From contig JAAOZJ010000066.1 in NCBI GenBank assembly GCA_011605835.1, positions 1-11,898 on the forward strand: 11,898 nucleotides of DNA, given 5' to 3'. The notes under the pieces were generated by a model. That model saw only the letters and a program-made list of their open reading frames with translations, did no database searches and was not told the origin of the DNA. Position 1 is the first letter of the stretch, and each line of letters starts with the position of its first letter. Position numbers and translations under genes: made by a program. This DNA is from Thermoproteota archaeon. Its GTDB lineage: Archaea > Thermoproteota > Methanomethylicia > Nezhaarchaeales > WYZ-LMO8. Of this stretch, positions 1 to 6,300 are shown piece after piece.

Positions 1-734
1 GGGGCTACAACTCTAGCCCATATGAGTGTGAATAAGAGGGGCTCTATGAGTAGTGGAGAGGCCAAGCCTTGTTCTGATAACGACCGAGCCACTTCGTTTG
101 GGATGATGTAGGAAAGGGAAAATCCTATAAACGTTACGAGGACCGACGCTATGAAGCCCAACAATGGACCTAGGAGCCCTACGTCAAAGAGCTGGTCTCT
201 ATTGAGTATGGGGGTTTCTTGTATCATGACGGCTCCAAAAGAGCCTCCTATCATTGGCGGCCCTGGAATGAAGTACGGAGGCGTGGACCTCAGGTTATGC
301 CACACGCAAGCAATTTTGTGGCCTAGCTCGTGAACGCCGAGCACGAAGAAGATGGAGGCCACGTACGCAAGCAGGTGGAGCACCCTCTGCTCGCTGAACA
401 TCGGGTCGACGATGTCATAGACCTCTCCTATTGTAAACAAGTAGCCGGCCAAGGTTACGGTCGCCATCGTGGCTAGGAGCAGTACTGCATTCCATAGAGG
501 ATTATGCCTCGACAGTTCTCGTCTCTTAAAAATTCTGAGAGCTCTCTTACCGCCCTCGTTTCTCAGAATTGGTATGTAGCCCTTTTTGTCGAGCTCAAAG
601 TACAGCCTAACAAAACGTTCTTTGGTATCTTCGTTCCCAATGATATAAGTCAAGACGCCATGCTGGACCTTCCACTCAGTCACTGTAAAGTGCTTTCTCA
701 CTATTTCGTCCACTTCAATTGGAAAGTAGCTCAC
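1..734 (-). CDS. Site-2 protease-like membrane zinc metalloprotease (M50), C-terminus cut off
   Basis: Intramembrane or membrane-associated zinc peptidase of the M50 (site-2 protease) group. The 244 visible residues begin with a soluble stretch of about 80 residues. A hydrophobic segment follows (about 82-102), then a second one carrying the zinc-binding motif HELGH (residues 135-139). Next comes a Pro/Gly-rich turn with IPGPPMIGG (about 156-164), and then FDVGLLGP (183-190), whose Asp184 fits the third metal ligand of the family. A further hydrophobic segment follows (about 191-211). The frame is still open at base 1, so the C-terminal membrane segments are missing. Start: the frame is closed by a TGA upstream, and the only start codon before conserved sequence is the GTG at 734-732. 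A TATA-like box about 30 bases before it suggests a leaderless or nearly leaderless mRNA. Substrates cannot be told from sequence. It is divergent from the acetyltransferase gene. Confidence 0.9.
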   Translation of the reverse strand, partial: MSYFPIEVDEIVRKHFTVTEWKVQHGVLTYIIGNEDTKERFVRLYFELDKKGYIPILRNEGGKRALRIFKRRELSRHNPLWNAVLLLATMATVTLAGYLFTIGEVYDIVDPMFSEQRVLHLLAYVASIFFVLGVHELGHKIACVWHNLRSTPPYFIPGPPMIGGSFGAVMIQETPILNRDQLFDVGLLGPLLGFIASVLVTFIGFSLSYIIPNEVARSLSEQGLASPLLIEPLLFTLIWARVVA

Positions 735-760
735 TGATTTACACCCAGGGTAGGCTCACT

Positions 761-768
761 TAAATTAT
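761..768 (-). promoter_or_regulatory. TATA-like box of the M50 protease gene
   Basis: On the minus strand this reads ATAATTTA, centred about 30 bases before the GTG start at 734. That distance puts the transcription start at or just before the start codon, so the message would have almost no leader. Confidence 0.5.
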
Positions 769-840
769 CCCCCTTCTGTATTTTTATTCTCTCCAAAGAG
801 TGACAACTTCTTACTATAAATGAGGTGAAATCGAAGCAGA

Positions 841-848
841 TTTTTAAG
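841..848 (+). promoter_or_regulatory. TATA-like box of the acetyltransferase gene
   Basis: The T-rich TTTTTAAG lies about 53 bases before the TTG start. A start of transcription near 870 would give a leader of about 28 bases that includes the GAGGAGG purine run at 889-895. A second A/T-rich stretch, CTATAAAT at about 814-821, is also possible. Confidence 0.4.
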
Positions 849-897
849 ACCCACAGGAGCAGAATATCAAGTTTCCTAAAGAGTTGGCGAGGAGGAG

Positions 898-1407
898 TTG
901 CGAACGGACGATAAGGGGACTCCACACAAGGCTGAGTACGTAATAAGAGGATTCAGGATCGAGGACTTACAAAGCGTGATATACATAAATAGGACCTGTC
1001 TTCCCGAGAACTATACGCCGGACTTCTTCGTTTACCATTTCAGGGAGTTCCCTGAGGGCTTCTTGGTAGCAGAGATGAACGGAACGGTCGTCGGGTACAT
1101 AATGACCAGAGTCGATAGGGGCTTTGACTATTACTCGTCGCACAGAGCTTTTGCCGAGAAGGGGCACGTGATATCAATAGCCGTCCTGCCTCATGCTAGG
1201 AGAAGGGGCATTGGAGAGGGCCTGCTTCGGAGGGCCATCGAGGCGGTCAAAAGGCGGGGCGTAAAAGAGGTGTACTTAGAGGTCAGGGTCTCCAACAGCC
1301 CAGCCATAAACCTCTACCACAAACTGGGCTTCAAGATCGCGAGGAGAGTGCCCAGGTACTACGCTGACGGGGAGGATGCCTACGTGATGTCATTGCAACT
1401 TGATTAA
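898..1407 (+). CDS. RimI/Ard1-type protein N-terminal acetyltransferase
   Basis: GNAT-family enzyme that moves an acetyl group from acetyl-CoA to the N-terminal amino group of proteins. In Crenarchaeota one such enzyme (Ard1/NatA type) has broad specificity. The 169 residues show the acetyl-CoA pyrophosphate loop RRRGIG (101-106, pattern R-x-x-G-x-G). They also show the strand YLEVR (126-130), the late GNAT signature with INLYHKLGF (137-145), and YYADGEDAYVM (154-164), which is close to the matching segment of eukaryotic Naa10. The N-terminal LPENY (35-39) is also typical of Ard1. Start: TTG is the only usual start codon after an in-frame TAA at 877-879. It sits just 2 bases after the purine run GAGGAGG, which is unusually tight, so this start is the weakest part of the call. 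The gene stands alone on its strand before the thermosome promoter. Confidence 0.92.
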   Translation: MRTDDKGTPHKAEYVIRGFRIEDLQSVIYINRTCLPENYTPDFFVYHFREFPEGFLVAEMNGTVVGYIMTRVDRGFDYYSSHRAFAEKGHVISIAVLPHARRRGIGEGLLRRAIEAVKRRGVKEVYLEVRVSNSPAINLYHKLGFKIARRVPRYYADGEDAYVMSLQLD

Positions 1408-1432
1408 CGTTCATCGCCTATCTGTGGTTAAA

Positions 1433-1440
1433 TTTATATA
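1433..1440 (+). promoter_or_regulatory. TATA box of the thermosome-rpoK unit
   Basis: TTTATATA, with A-rich bases just upstream. Transcription would start near 1463, leaving a leader of about 24 bases that holds the ribosome binding site AGGTGATG (1476-1483). This is the clearest promoter in the window, as expected for a strongly expressed chaperonin. Confidence 0.65.
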
Positions 1441-1486
1441 GAAGCATCTTCTTGTAAACTCAGAAAATGACTATTAGGTGATGACG

Positions 1487-3133
1487 ATGTCGGTAGCATT
1501 GCCCGTTCTCGTGCTTAAGGAGGGCACGACGAGAACCGTAGGCAGAGAGGCTCTGAGAGCCAACATATTGGCCGCGAAGATAGTCGCGGAGACGGTCAAG
1601 ACCTCCCTCGGCCCTAGAGGAATGGACAAGATGCTGGTGAGCAGCTTCGGAGACGTTACCATAACTAACGACGGCGCTACGATCCTAAAGGAGATGGACA
1701 TACAACACCCGGCTGCCAAAATGATGGTCGAGGTGGCGAAGGCGCAGGACTCTGAAGTGGGCGACGGCACGACGACTGCTGTTGTCCTAGCAGGGGAATT
1801 GCTCAAGAGCGCTGAAGAGCTCTTAGACCAAGACATACACCCCACGATAATAATCGACGGCTACAGGAAAGCGCTGGACAAAGCGCTTGAGGTCCTCGAA
1901 ACCCTAGCGACGCCAGTAAGCCCGACAGACAAAGACGTCCTGACGAAGATAGCCTTGACGTCTCTGAGCGGTAAGGCCTCCGTGGCTGGTTCGAGAGAGC
2001 TCTTGGCCAAGTACTCCGTCGAAGCAATACTCAAGGTCGCTCAGCAGAAGGACGGGAAGTGGGTAGTCGACATAGACGACGTGAAGGTCGAGAAGAAGCG
2101 AGGTGAGTCTCTGAACGAGACCATCCTCGTCGACGGGCTAGTGATAGACAAGGAGGTAGTCCACCCGGGCATGCCGAAGCTGGTCCGCAACGCCAAGATT
2201 GCTGTCCTAGAGGCTCCTCTCGAGATAGAGAAGACCGAGATAACGGCCAAGATAAACATAACCACCCCGGAGCAGATGAAGGCGTTCTTGGATGAGGAGG
2301 TCAACGTCTTAAAGAAGATGGTCGAGAAGATAGCCTCGGTCGGCGCCAACGTGGTCTTCTGCGAGAAAGGGATAGATGACGTCGCTCAGCACTTCTTGGC
2401 CAAAAAGGGCATAATGGCCGTCAGGAGGGTCAAGAGGTCGGACATCGAGAAGATAGCTAAAGCGACGGGAGCAAAGATAGTGACCAGCATCGAAGACATG
2501 AGCGAGAGCGACTTAGGCTATGCAGAGGTTGTCGAAGAGGTCAAGGTGGCCGATGAGAAGATGGTGTTCGTAAGGGGCTGCAAGAACCCCAGGGCCGTGT
2601 CGATATTAATAAGGGGTAGCAGTGACATGAGCATAAAGGAGGCCGAGAGGTCAGTCCACGATGCACTTTGCGTTGTGAGGAATGTGGTCCAAGAGCCCAA
2701 GATACTCCCTGGAGGTGGCGCCCCAGAGATATCAATGGCCCTAGCTCTGAGGGACTGGGCTAGGGGGCTTCCTGGTAGGGAACAGCTGGCCGCCATGAAG
2801 TTCGCCGATGCGCTGGAGATCATACCATCGATACTCGCCGAGACTGCAGGCCTTGACCCGCTCGACATAATAGTCAAGTTGAGGTCGTACCACGAGAAGG
2901 GGATGAGGACCTACGGTATCGACGTGCTTAAGGGCGAGATAGCGGACATGATGAAGATAAACGTGTTCGAGCCTCTAGCAGTCAAGAGGCAAGCGCTCAA
3001 GTCGGCTACCGAGGCCGCGCTGATGATACTGAAGATAGACGACGTCATAGCCGCGGCGCCTCCGAAGAAGGAGAAAGAGAAGGAAAAAGAAAAAGAGAAG
3101 GAGACTCCTAAATTCGGCGAGGAAGAGTTTTGA
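1487..3133 (+). CDS. Thermosome subunit (group II chaperonin)
   Basis: ATP-driven protein-folding chaperonin of the archaeal cytoplasm, building double rings of 8 or 9 subunits. The 548 residues match the usual length. Seen motifs are LGPRGMDKML (41-50) and NDGATIL (61-67) for nucleotide binding, GDGTTT (92-97) with the ATPase Asp, and a Gly-rich ILPGGGAPE in the second half of the equatorial domain. The apical domain lies between. The C-terminus (about 524-548) is a run of alternating Lys and Glu ending in FGEEEF, instead of the Gly/Met-rich tail common in thermosomes. Start: ATG at 1487 is chosen because AGGTGATG at 1476-1483, complementary to the 16S rRNA 3' end, lies just before it. The frame also contains GTG at 1478 and ATG at 1481, which would overlap that site. 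The stop overlaps the start of rpoK. The alpha or beta subtype cannot be decided here. Confidence 0.97.
   Translation: MSVALPVLVLKEGTTRTVGREALRANILAAKIVAETVKTSLGPRGMDKMLVSSFGDVTITNDGATILKEMDIQHPAAKMMVEVAKAQDSEVGDGTTTAVVLAGELLKSAEELLDQDIHPTIIIDGYRKALDKALEVLETLATPVSPTDKDVLTKIALTSLSGKASVAGSRELLAKYSVEAILKVAQQKDGKWVVDIDDVKVEKKRGESLNETILVDGLVIDKEVVHPGMPKLVRNAKIAVLEAPLEIEKTEITAKINITTPEQMKAFLDEEVNVLKKMVEKIASVGANVVFCEKGIDDVAQHFLAKKGIMAVRRVKRSDIEKIAKATGAKIVTSIEDMSESDLGYAEVVEEVKVADEKMVFVRGCKNPRAVSILIRGSSDMSIKEAERSVHDALCVVRNVVQEPKILPGGGAPEISMALALRDWARGLPGREQLAAMKFADALEIIPSILAETAGLDPLDIIVKLRSYHEKGMRTYGIDVLKGEIADMMKINVFEPLAVKRQALKSATEAALMILKIDDVIAAAPPKKEKEKEKEKEKETPKFGEEEF
3061..3108 (+). repeat. Lys/Glu codon repeat encoding the thermosome tail
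   Basis: A purine-only, imperfect repeat of AAG/AAA and GAG/GAA codons at the end of the thermosome gene. It encodes alternating Lys and Glu. Codon choice varies from unit to unit, so it is not a simple slippage run at the DNA level. Confidence 0.7.
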
Positions 3134-3411
3134 CCGTCAAGAGCTCTACAAAAAGTAAGAGGATAAAGGCTGAAAGAGTTAAGGTATGGCTACCAAAGCT
3201 CACGAAGTACGAGCGCGCTAGGATAATCGGAGCTAGGGCGCTACAGATATCCATGGGCGCTCCAGTCCTCATAGACCTGTCCCTAGTCCCCGAAAAAGAT
3301 CCAGTGAAGATAGCCATGAAGGAGCTGGAGCTCGGCGTACTACCGATAACGGTGAGAAGAAAGCTACCGAGCGGGCACTACCAAGACATACCTCTCAAGT
3401 GGCTTCTTTAA
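3130..3411 (+). CDS. rpoK: DNA-directed RNA polymerase subunit K (Rpb6 homologue)
   Basis: Small structural subunit of archaeal RNA polymerase, matching eukaryotic Rpb6 and bacterial omega, which helps assemble and hold the largest subunit. The 93 residues contain the family core: LTKYERARIIGARALQISMG (from about residue 24), then GAPVLIDL, DPVKIAMKELELGVLPITV, and a final RRKLPSGHYQDIPL. The N-terminal 20 residues are Lys-rich and probably flexible. Start: TTG at 3130 shares TTGA with the thermosome stop codon, a 4-base overlap, and no ATG or GTG lies before the conserved core. The purine run GAGGAAGAG about 6 bases upstream can act as ribosome binding site inside the thermosome end. Translation is therefore probably coupled to that of the chaperonin. 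Confidence 0.97.
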   Translation: MTVKSSTKSKRIKAERVKVWLPKLTKYERARIIGARALQISMGAPVLIDLSLVPEKDPVKIAMKELELGVLPITVRRKLPSGHYQDIPLKWLL

Positions 3412-3435
3412 CTTTCACAATCTTTGATTCGATTA

Positions 3436-3476
3436 CTACACTTTTCTACCTTTCTTGTTATTACTTTTTATTTTGA
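3436..3476 (+). terminator. T-rich terminator region after rpoK
   Basis: Downstream of the rpoK stop are several T and pyrimidine runs: TTTTCTACCTTTCTTG, then CTTTTTATTTTG. Archaeal RNA polymerase terminates on such T-rich coding-strand tracts without needing a hairpin. The opposite strand here is A-rich, so it would not serve the converging ATPase gene. Confidence 0.55.
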
Positions 3477-3479
3477 TAT

Positions 3480-4523
3480 TCAGATGGACAGCCTCTCTCT
3501 ATACCTCGTTATTAGTGTCAACGCCTTTTGAGGTGGCAAGTTCATTAGCTTAGAGAGCAATAAGGCTCTCACATCTTTCAGCTCCACGTACTTTAGATTC
3601 GCGTAGGCGTAGACTAATCCAAGCGTGAAGGGATAGTGTAGGAAGACGTCTTCGTTCTCCTTGATCCACAACATCTCGAGAGCCCTCTCGACCTCCACCG
3701 CGTCCCTGGCCAGAGGAGACACAGCCTTTCCGTAGTAGCTCGTGGCTATGGCCTGTAGTATCGAAGAGATAGGTTGCGAGGCCAAGCTCTTCAGATCGAG
3801 AGGGAGTTTGTAGCAGAGAGGGAGCCACGCTTTTTCAATTATCGATGGTTGTAAGCCTAGAAACTTCCCCCGCACCAAGACTAGTACGTTCTTAATGTCG
3901 ACTTCTATTCCCAAGAGGTGTTTAGCCCATTTCTTGTCGTCGCCTCTCAGCTTAGCGGCTAGCCCCCAAAGTCGTGTATAAAGCCATCTGTCTACAGTTG
4001 CTTCTATTGGCAGAGGGCTCTTTAGCGTTCCCGCCTCTCTCGATGCCTCCCTCAATGTAAGCCTCAACTCCGCCTCGGGCACTAAGTCAATCGCTTGGTC
4101 GACATTCTTAGCAGATAGTAAAGAGGTGTACAGCGCGCCACTATATCTTCCCAGCGGAGGAGCCATCAGCACTACTTCGCTCTCAGGTATCCCCAAGAAC
4201 TTAGCCTTGAGCAGGGCCTTTAAGGTCTCATACTCGTACTTTGCAAGGACTAATCCCAAGAAATCCCTCGCAGGCCCCTCTGTCACGCTTTCGATCAGAG
4301 GGCGTAAGATCTCAACGAACCTGTTGGCCAGGTGCTTCTCAATCTCGTACACGTCCTCAGTTTGGGGGATGTCCCTTCCGAAGTCGCTAATTGAACGTAG
4401 ATGAGCTAGTGCTTGATGGATATTAGGGGCCCTAAGTAGTGCTTCGTAGTCTTCGGGTTTGAGCATAAAGGCCCTCTTGGCTCTAACCCTCGCAATGCTG
4501 TAAGCGTATTTTGACGCGCTCAC
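3480..4523 (-). CDS. atpC: A-type (V/A-type) ATP synthase subunit C
   Basis: Central-stalk subunit of the archaeal membrane ATP synthase (NtpC/AhaC, homologous to the V-ATPase d subunit). It is a funnel-shaped all-helical protein that sits on the proteolipid ring and carries the rotor shaft. The 347 residues match the family length. They begin with SASKYAYSIARVRAKRAFML, a typical subunit C N-terminus, and continue with the repeated helical segments including FVEILRPLIES and YEYETLKALLKAKFLG. Start: two GTG codons compete. The one at 4535 lies inside the purine-rich site AAGGAG (4540-4535), so the GTG at 4523, 11 bases after that site, is preferred. The gene is 30 bases after hypB on the same strand, so the two are probably co-transcribed. 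No other ATPase subunit gene is in the window, although these genes often cluster. Confidence 0.93.
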   Translation of the reverse strand: MSASKYAYSIARVRAKRAFMLKPEDYEALLRAPNIHQALAHLRSISDFGRDIPQTEDVYEIEKHLANRFVEILRPLIESVTEGPARDFLGLVLAKYEYETLKALLKAKFLGIPESEVVLMAPPLGRYSGALYTSLLSAKNVDQAIDLVPEAELRLTLREASREAGTLKSPLPIEATVDRWLYTRLWGLAAKLRGDDKKWAKHLLGIEVDIKNVLVLVRGKFLGLQPSIIEKAWLPLCYKLPLDLKSLASQPISSILQAIATSYYGKAVSPLARDAVEVERALEMLWIKENEDVFLHYPFTLGLVYAYANLKYVELKDVRALLLSKLMNLPPQKALTLITRYRERLSI

Positions 4524-4553
4524 TCCCGGACCCACTCCTTAGGAAGTTAGTTC

Positions 4554-5438
4554 TTATTTAATTAGGCCCAGTGCCCTTATAAGATCATCTAAGCCCGTAC
4601 GCTTCCTCGCGCTCATGAGCACGACCTTTGCTTTAGGATTGATTTCCTTCAGGTCGTTCACCAGCTTACCTAGATCTACGTTGAAGGCCTCGGTTACGTC
4701 GATCTTGTTGATGACCACTACATCTGCTCCTACGAATGAGGTGGGGTGCTTGATTATCATGTCACTTCCCTCGCTGACGCTGACCACGACCACCCTCATG
4801 TGTGCCCCTAGCGGGAAATCCGCTGGGCATATCAAATTCCCGACGTTTTCTATGAAGAGCAGGTCTATGTTCTTAAGGTCCAAGAGCTGGAGGGCTCGTC
4901 TTATTAATTGAGCATCGAGGTGGCACTCCCTCCCTGTGTTTATCTGGATGGCTCTTATCCCATGGCGCGATATTCTGTTTGCGTCTATCGACGTTGCGAC
5001 GTCGCCCACTATCACCGCTATCCTGTACCTGTCCTTCAGCACCTCGACCAGCGCTTCGATTATCGACGTCTTACCAGCACCTAGGGAGCCCATGAAGTCT
5101 ATGGCCTTGACTCCGTGTCTATCAAGGAGGGCTTTATTCTCAAGCGCTATTTTCCTATTGAGGGCCAAGAGGTCCTCCTCGACCTCAACGTCCATTATCT
5201 CGCCTTGGACCGACTTTATTGGCTCGCCTTCGTCTATCGGCAAGCCACTCATTATTGAAAGGGCCCTCTTCATGAAGAACAGAGCGACGTCCAGTCTAGG
5301 GGCTATCGAGGGCCCTTTTGAGAGGGCGAGTTCTTTGAGGGATCGAGTTCTCTCTAATAGCTCCTTCAAAGAGGCGACTATTCCCTCTAAGTCTTTTTTT
5401 GCCCATTTCCCTTCAGTCGTCAACCTTTTCCGCCCCAA
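4554..5438 (-). CDS. hypB: Hydrogenase nickel-insertion GTPase HypB, with N-terminal extension
   Basis: GTPase (SIMIBI class) that, with HypA, loads nickel into [NiFe]-hydrogenase. The G domain fills about residues 87-294. It has Walker A GSLGAGKTS (117-125), GDVAT (145-149), INTGRECHLDA (166-176), ENVGNLICPA (197-206), the guanine-binding NKID (244-247) and SARKRTG (276-282). Cys172, His173 and Cys204 line up with the metal site of the E. coli HypB G domain (Cys166, His167, Cys198). The first 80 or so residues are an added, mostly helical and charged segment. It has neither the CxxCGC motif nor the His-rich stretch seen in some bacterial HypB proteins. Start: TTG at 5438 is the longest option. 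TTG at 5423 is a strong rival, because a TATA-like box at 5443-5450 would start the RNA near 5421. ATG at 5195 (Met82) would give a normal-length HypB. No hypA or hydrogenase gene is present in the window. Confidence 0.95.
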   Translation of the reverse strand: MGRKRLTTEGKWAKKDLEGIVASLKELLERTRSLKELALSKGPSIAPRLDVALFFMKRALSIMSGLPIDEGEPIKSVQGEIMDVEVEEDLLALNRKIALENKALLDRHGVKAIDFMGSLGAGKTSIIEALVEVLKDRYRIAVIVGDVATSIDANRISRHGIRAIQINTGRECHLDAQLIRRALQLLDLKNIDLLFIENVGNLICPADFPLGAHMRVVVVSVSEGSDMIIKHPTSFVGADVVVINKIDVTEAFNVDLGKLVNDLKEINPKAKVVLMSARKRTGLDDLIRALGLIK

Positions 5439-5645
5439 CCTAACAATTTATCTGCGTCGGCTAAAGAACGGTGCTCCCTAAAAACTCTCCTCATCAAAAT
5501 TTCGCCGTATAATTCATCACGAAGAGGGCCTCCCATGTTTTATAGCGAGGATCTTCGGATTCATCGAAAGCGTATTAAGGGGGGTTGAGGTCACCTTCTA
5601 CGGCCCTCGAGCACCCAAAGGTATGTCAGTCCTAGGTGGCCTATC
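5439..5645. other. Divergent intergenic region between hypB and ubiX
   Basis: These 207 bases hold control sequences for two divergent genes and no gene I can confirm. A second minus-strand TATA-like box, CTATAAAA, lies at 5546-5539. Possible plus-strand boxes for ubiX are TTTTATAG (5538-5545) and TATTAAGG (5573-5580). A minus-strand frame of 38 codons (5536-5420, ATG to TGA) ends in a TTGA overlap with the hypB TTG at 5423. A plus-strand frame without a start codon is open from about 5479 and ends in TGA overlapping the ubiX ATG. The two frames overlap each other, so at most one can be real. Confidence 0.5.
5443..5450 (-). promoter_or_regulatory. TATA-like box before hypB
   Basis: On the minus strand this reads ATAAATTG. 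Its spacing predicts a transcription start close to the TTG at 5423, which would make hypB leaderless from that codon and leave the TTG at 5438 outside the message. Confidence 0.35.
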
Positions 5646-6197
5646 ATGAAAATTATTTTGGCGATAACGGGCGCCAGCGGGGTTATTTACGGCGTTAAGT
5701 TGCTAAGAGTGCTCCATAGGCTTGGACATGAAGTCCACCTAGTAGTCACTAAAGCTGGAAGGTTGGTTTTAAAGCATGAGTTAAATATGGAGGTTGGCGA
5801 GCTTAGAGGCGAGTGTTTCAATATTTATGGCGAAGAAGAGATGGATGCTCCTCCTTCGAGTGGCTCGGCTCGATTTGAAGCCATGGTAATAGCTCCTTGT
5901 AGCATGAAGACCTTGGCGTCGATAGCTAACGGTTTGTCGAACAACTTAGTCACGCGCGCCGCGGACGTGATGTTGAAAGAGAGGAGGAAGCTCATAGTCG
6001 TCGTAAGAGAGACACCTCTCAACAGGGTGCATATATTGAACATGTTGAGGGTGAATGACATGGGAGGAATAGTCCTTCCCGCTTGCCCAGCTTTTTACCA
6101 CAAGCCGAAGAGCATCGATGATCTTGTCAACTACGTGGTAGGAAAGGTATTAGACCTTCTCGGAATAGAGCACGACCTCTTCCAACGGTGGAGCTAA
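5646..6197 (+). CDS. ubiX: UbiX flavin prenyltransferase
   Basis: Joins a dimethylallyl group to FMN to make prenylated FMN, the cofactor of UbiD-type decarboxylases. The 183 residues match the family. Seen are the N-terminal flavin-binding ITGASGVIYG (7-16), the loop APPSSGS (68-74), IAPCSMKTLASIANG (82-96), RETPLN (121-126), MGGIVLPACPAFYHKP (139-154) and a short C-terminal helix. ATG is the start, with AGGTGG at 5634-5639, 6 bases upstream, as ribosome binding site. In archaea the likely customer is the UbiD-like decarboxylase of the modified mevalonate pathway shown in Aeropyrum pernix, so a role in lipid precursor synthesis is inferred. No ubiD gene is adjacent. Confidence 0.95.
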   Translation: MKIILAITGASGVIYGVKLLRVLHRLGHEVHLVVTKAGRLVLKHELNMEVGELRGECFNIYGEEEMDAPPSSGSARFEAMVIAPCSMKTLASIANGLSNNLVTRAADVMLKERRKLIVVVRETPLNRVHILNMLRVNDMGGIVLPACPAFYHKPKSIDDLVNYVVGKVLDLLGIEHDLFQRWS

Positions 6198-6245
6198 GGA
6201 GTGACCGTAACGCTTTTTCAGTACCGCGTACAGACCCGCTACTTC

Positions 6246-6253
6246 TTTAAATT
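6246..6253 (+). promoter_or_regulatory. TATA box of the nrdH-nrdD unit
   Basis: TTTAAATT, predicting a transcription start near 6275 and a leader of about 25 bases. The leader contains GAGGT (6286-6290), 10 bases before the ATG of nrdH. Confidence 0.6.
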
Positions 6254-6270
6254 TTTCTTGAGAAGAAAAA
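6252..6270. promoter_or_regulatory. Perfect palindrome, candidate operator of nrdH-nrdD
   Basis: TTTTTCTT, spacer GAG, then AAGAAAAA: a perfect 8+8 base inverted repeat. It starts at the edge of the TATA box and ends just before the expected transcription start. A protein bound here would block the polymerase. An A/T-rich hairpin in RNA is unlikely because the site should not be transcribed. Confidence 0.4.
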
Positions 6271-6300
6271 CCCTTACTTAGCCGAGAGGTCTACCTCGTT

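Noticed and set aside
825..914. A 29-codon GTG-initiated basic reading frame before the acetyltransferase
   Set aside because: It has no usable ribosome binding site, has an A/T-rich box too close to its start, and overlaps the promoter and start of the acetyltransferase. No family is recognisable.
3061..3108. CRISPR-like or simple tandem repeat
   Set aside because: The purine run is coding sequence for a Lys/Glu tail with varied codons and no spacers.
3412..3479. Small RNA gene between rpoK and the ATPase gene
   Set aside because: The 68 bases are T-rich with no stable stem or known RNA motif, and are better explained as a terminator region.
4936..5481. Plus-strand open frame of 181 codons opposite hypB
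   Set aside because: Ser/Thr-rich composition with no motif, antisense to a clear GTPase with complete G motifs.
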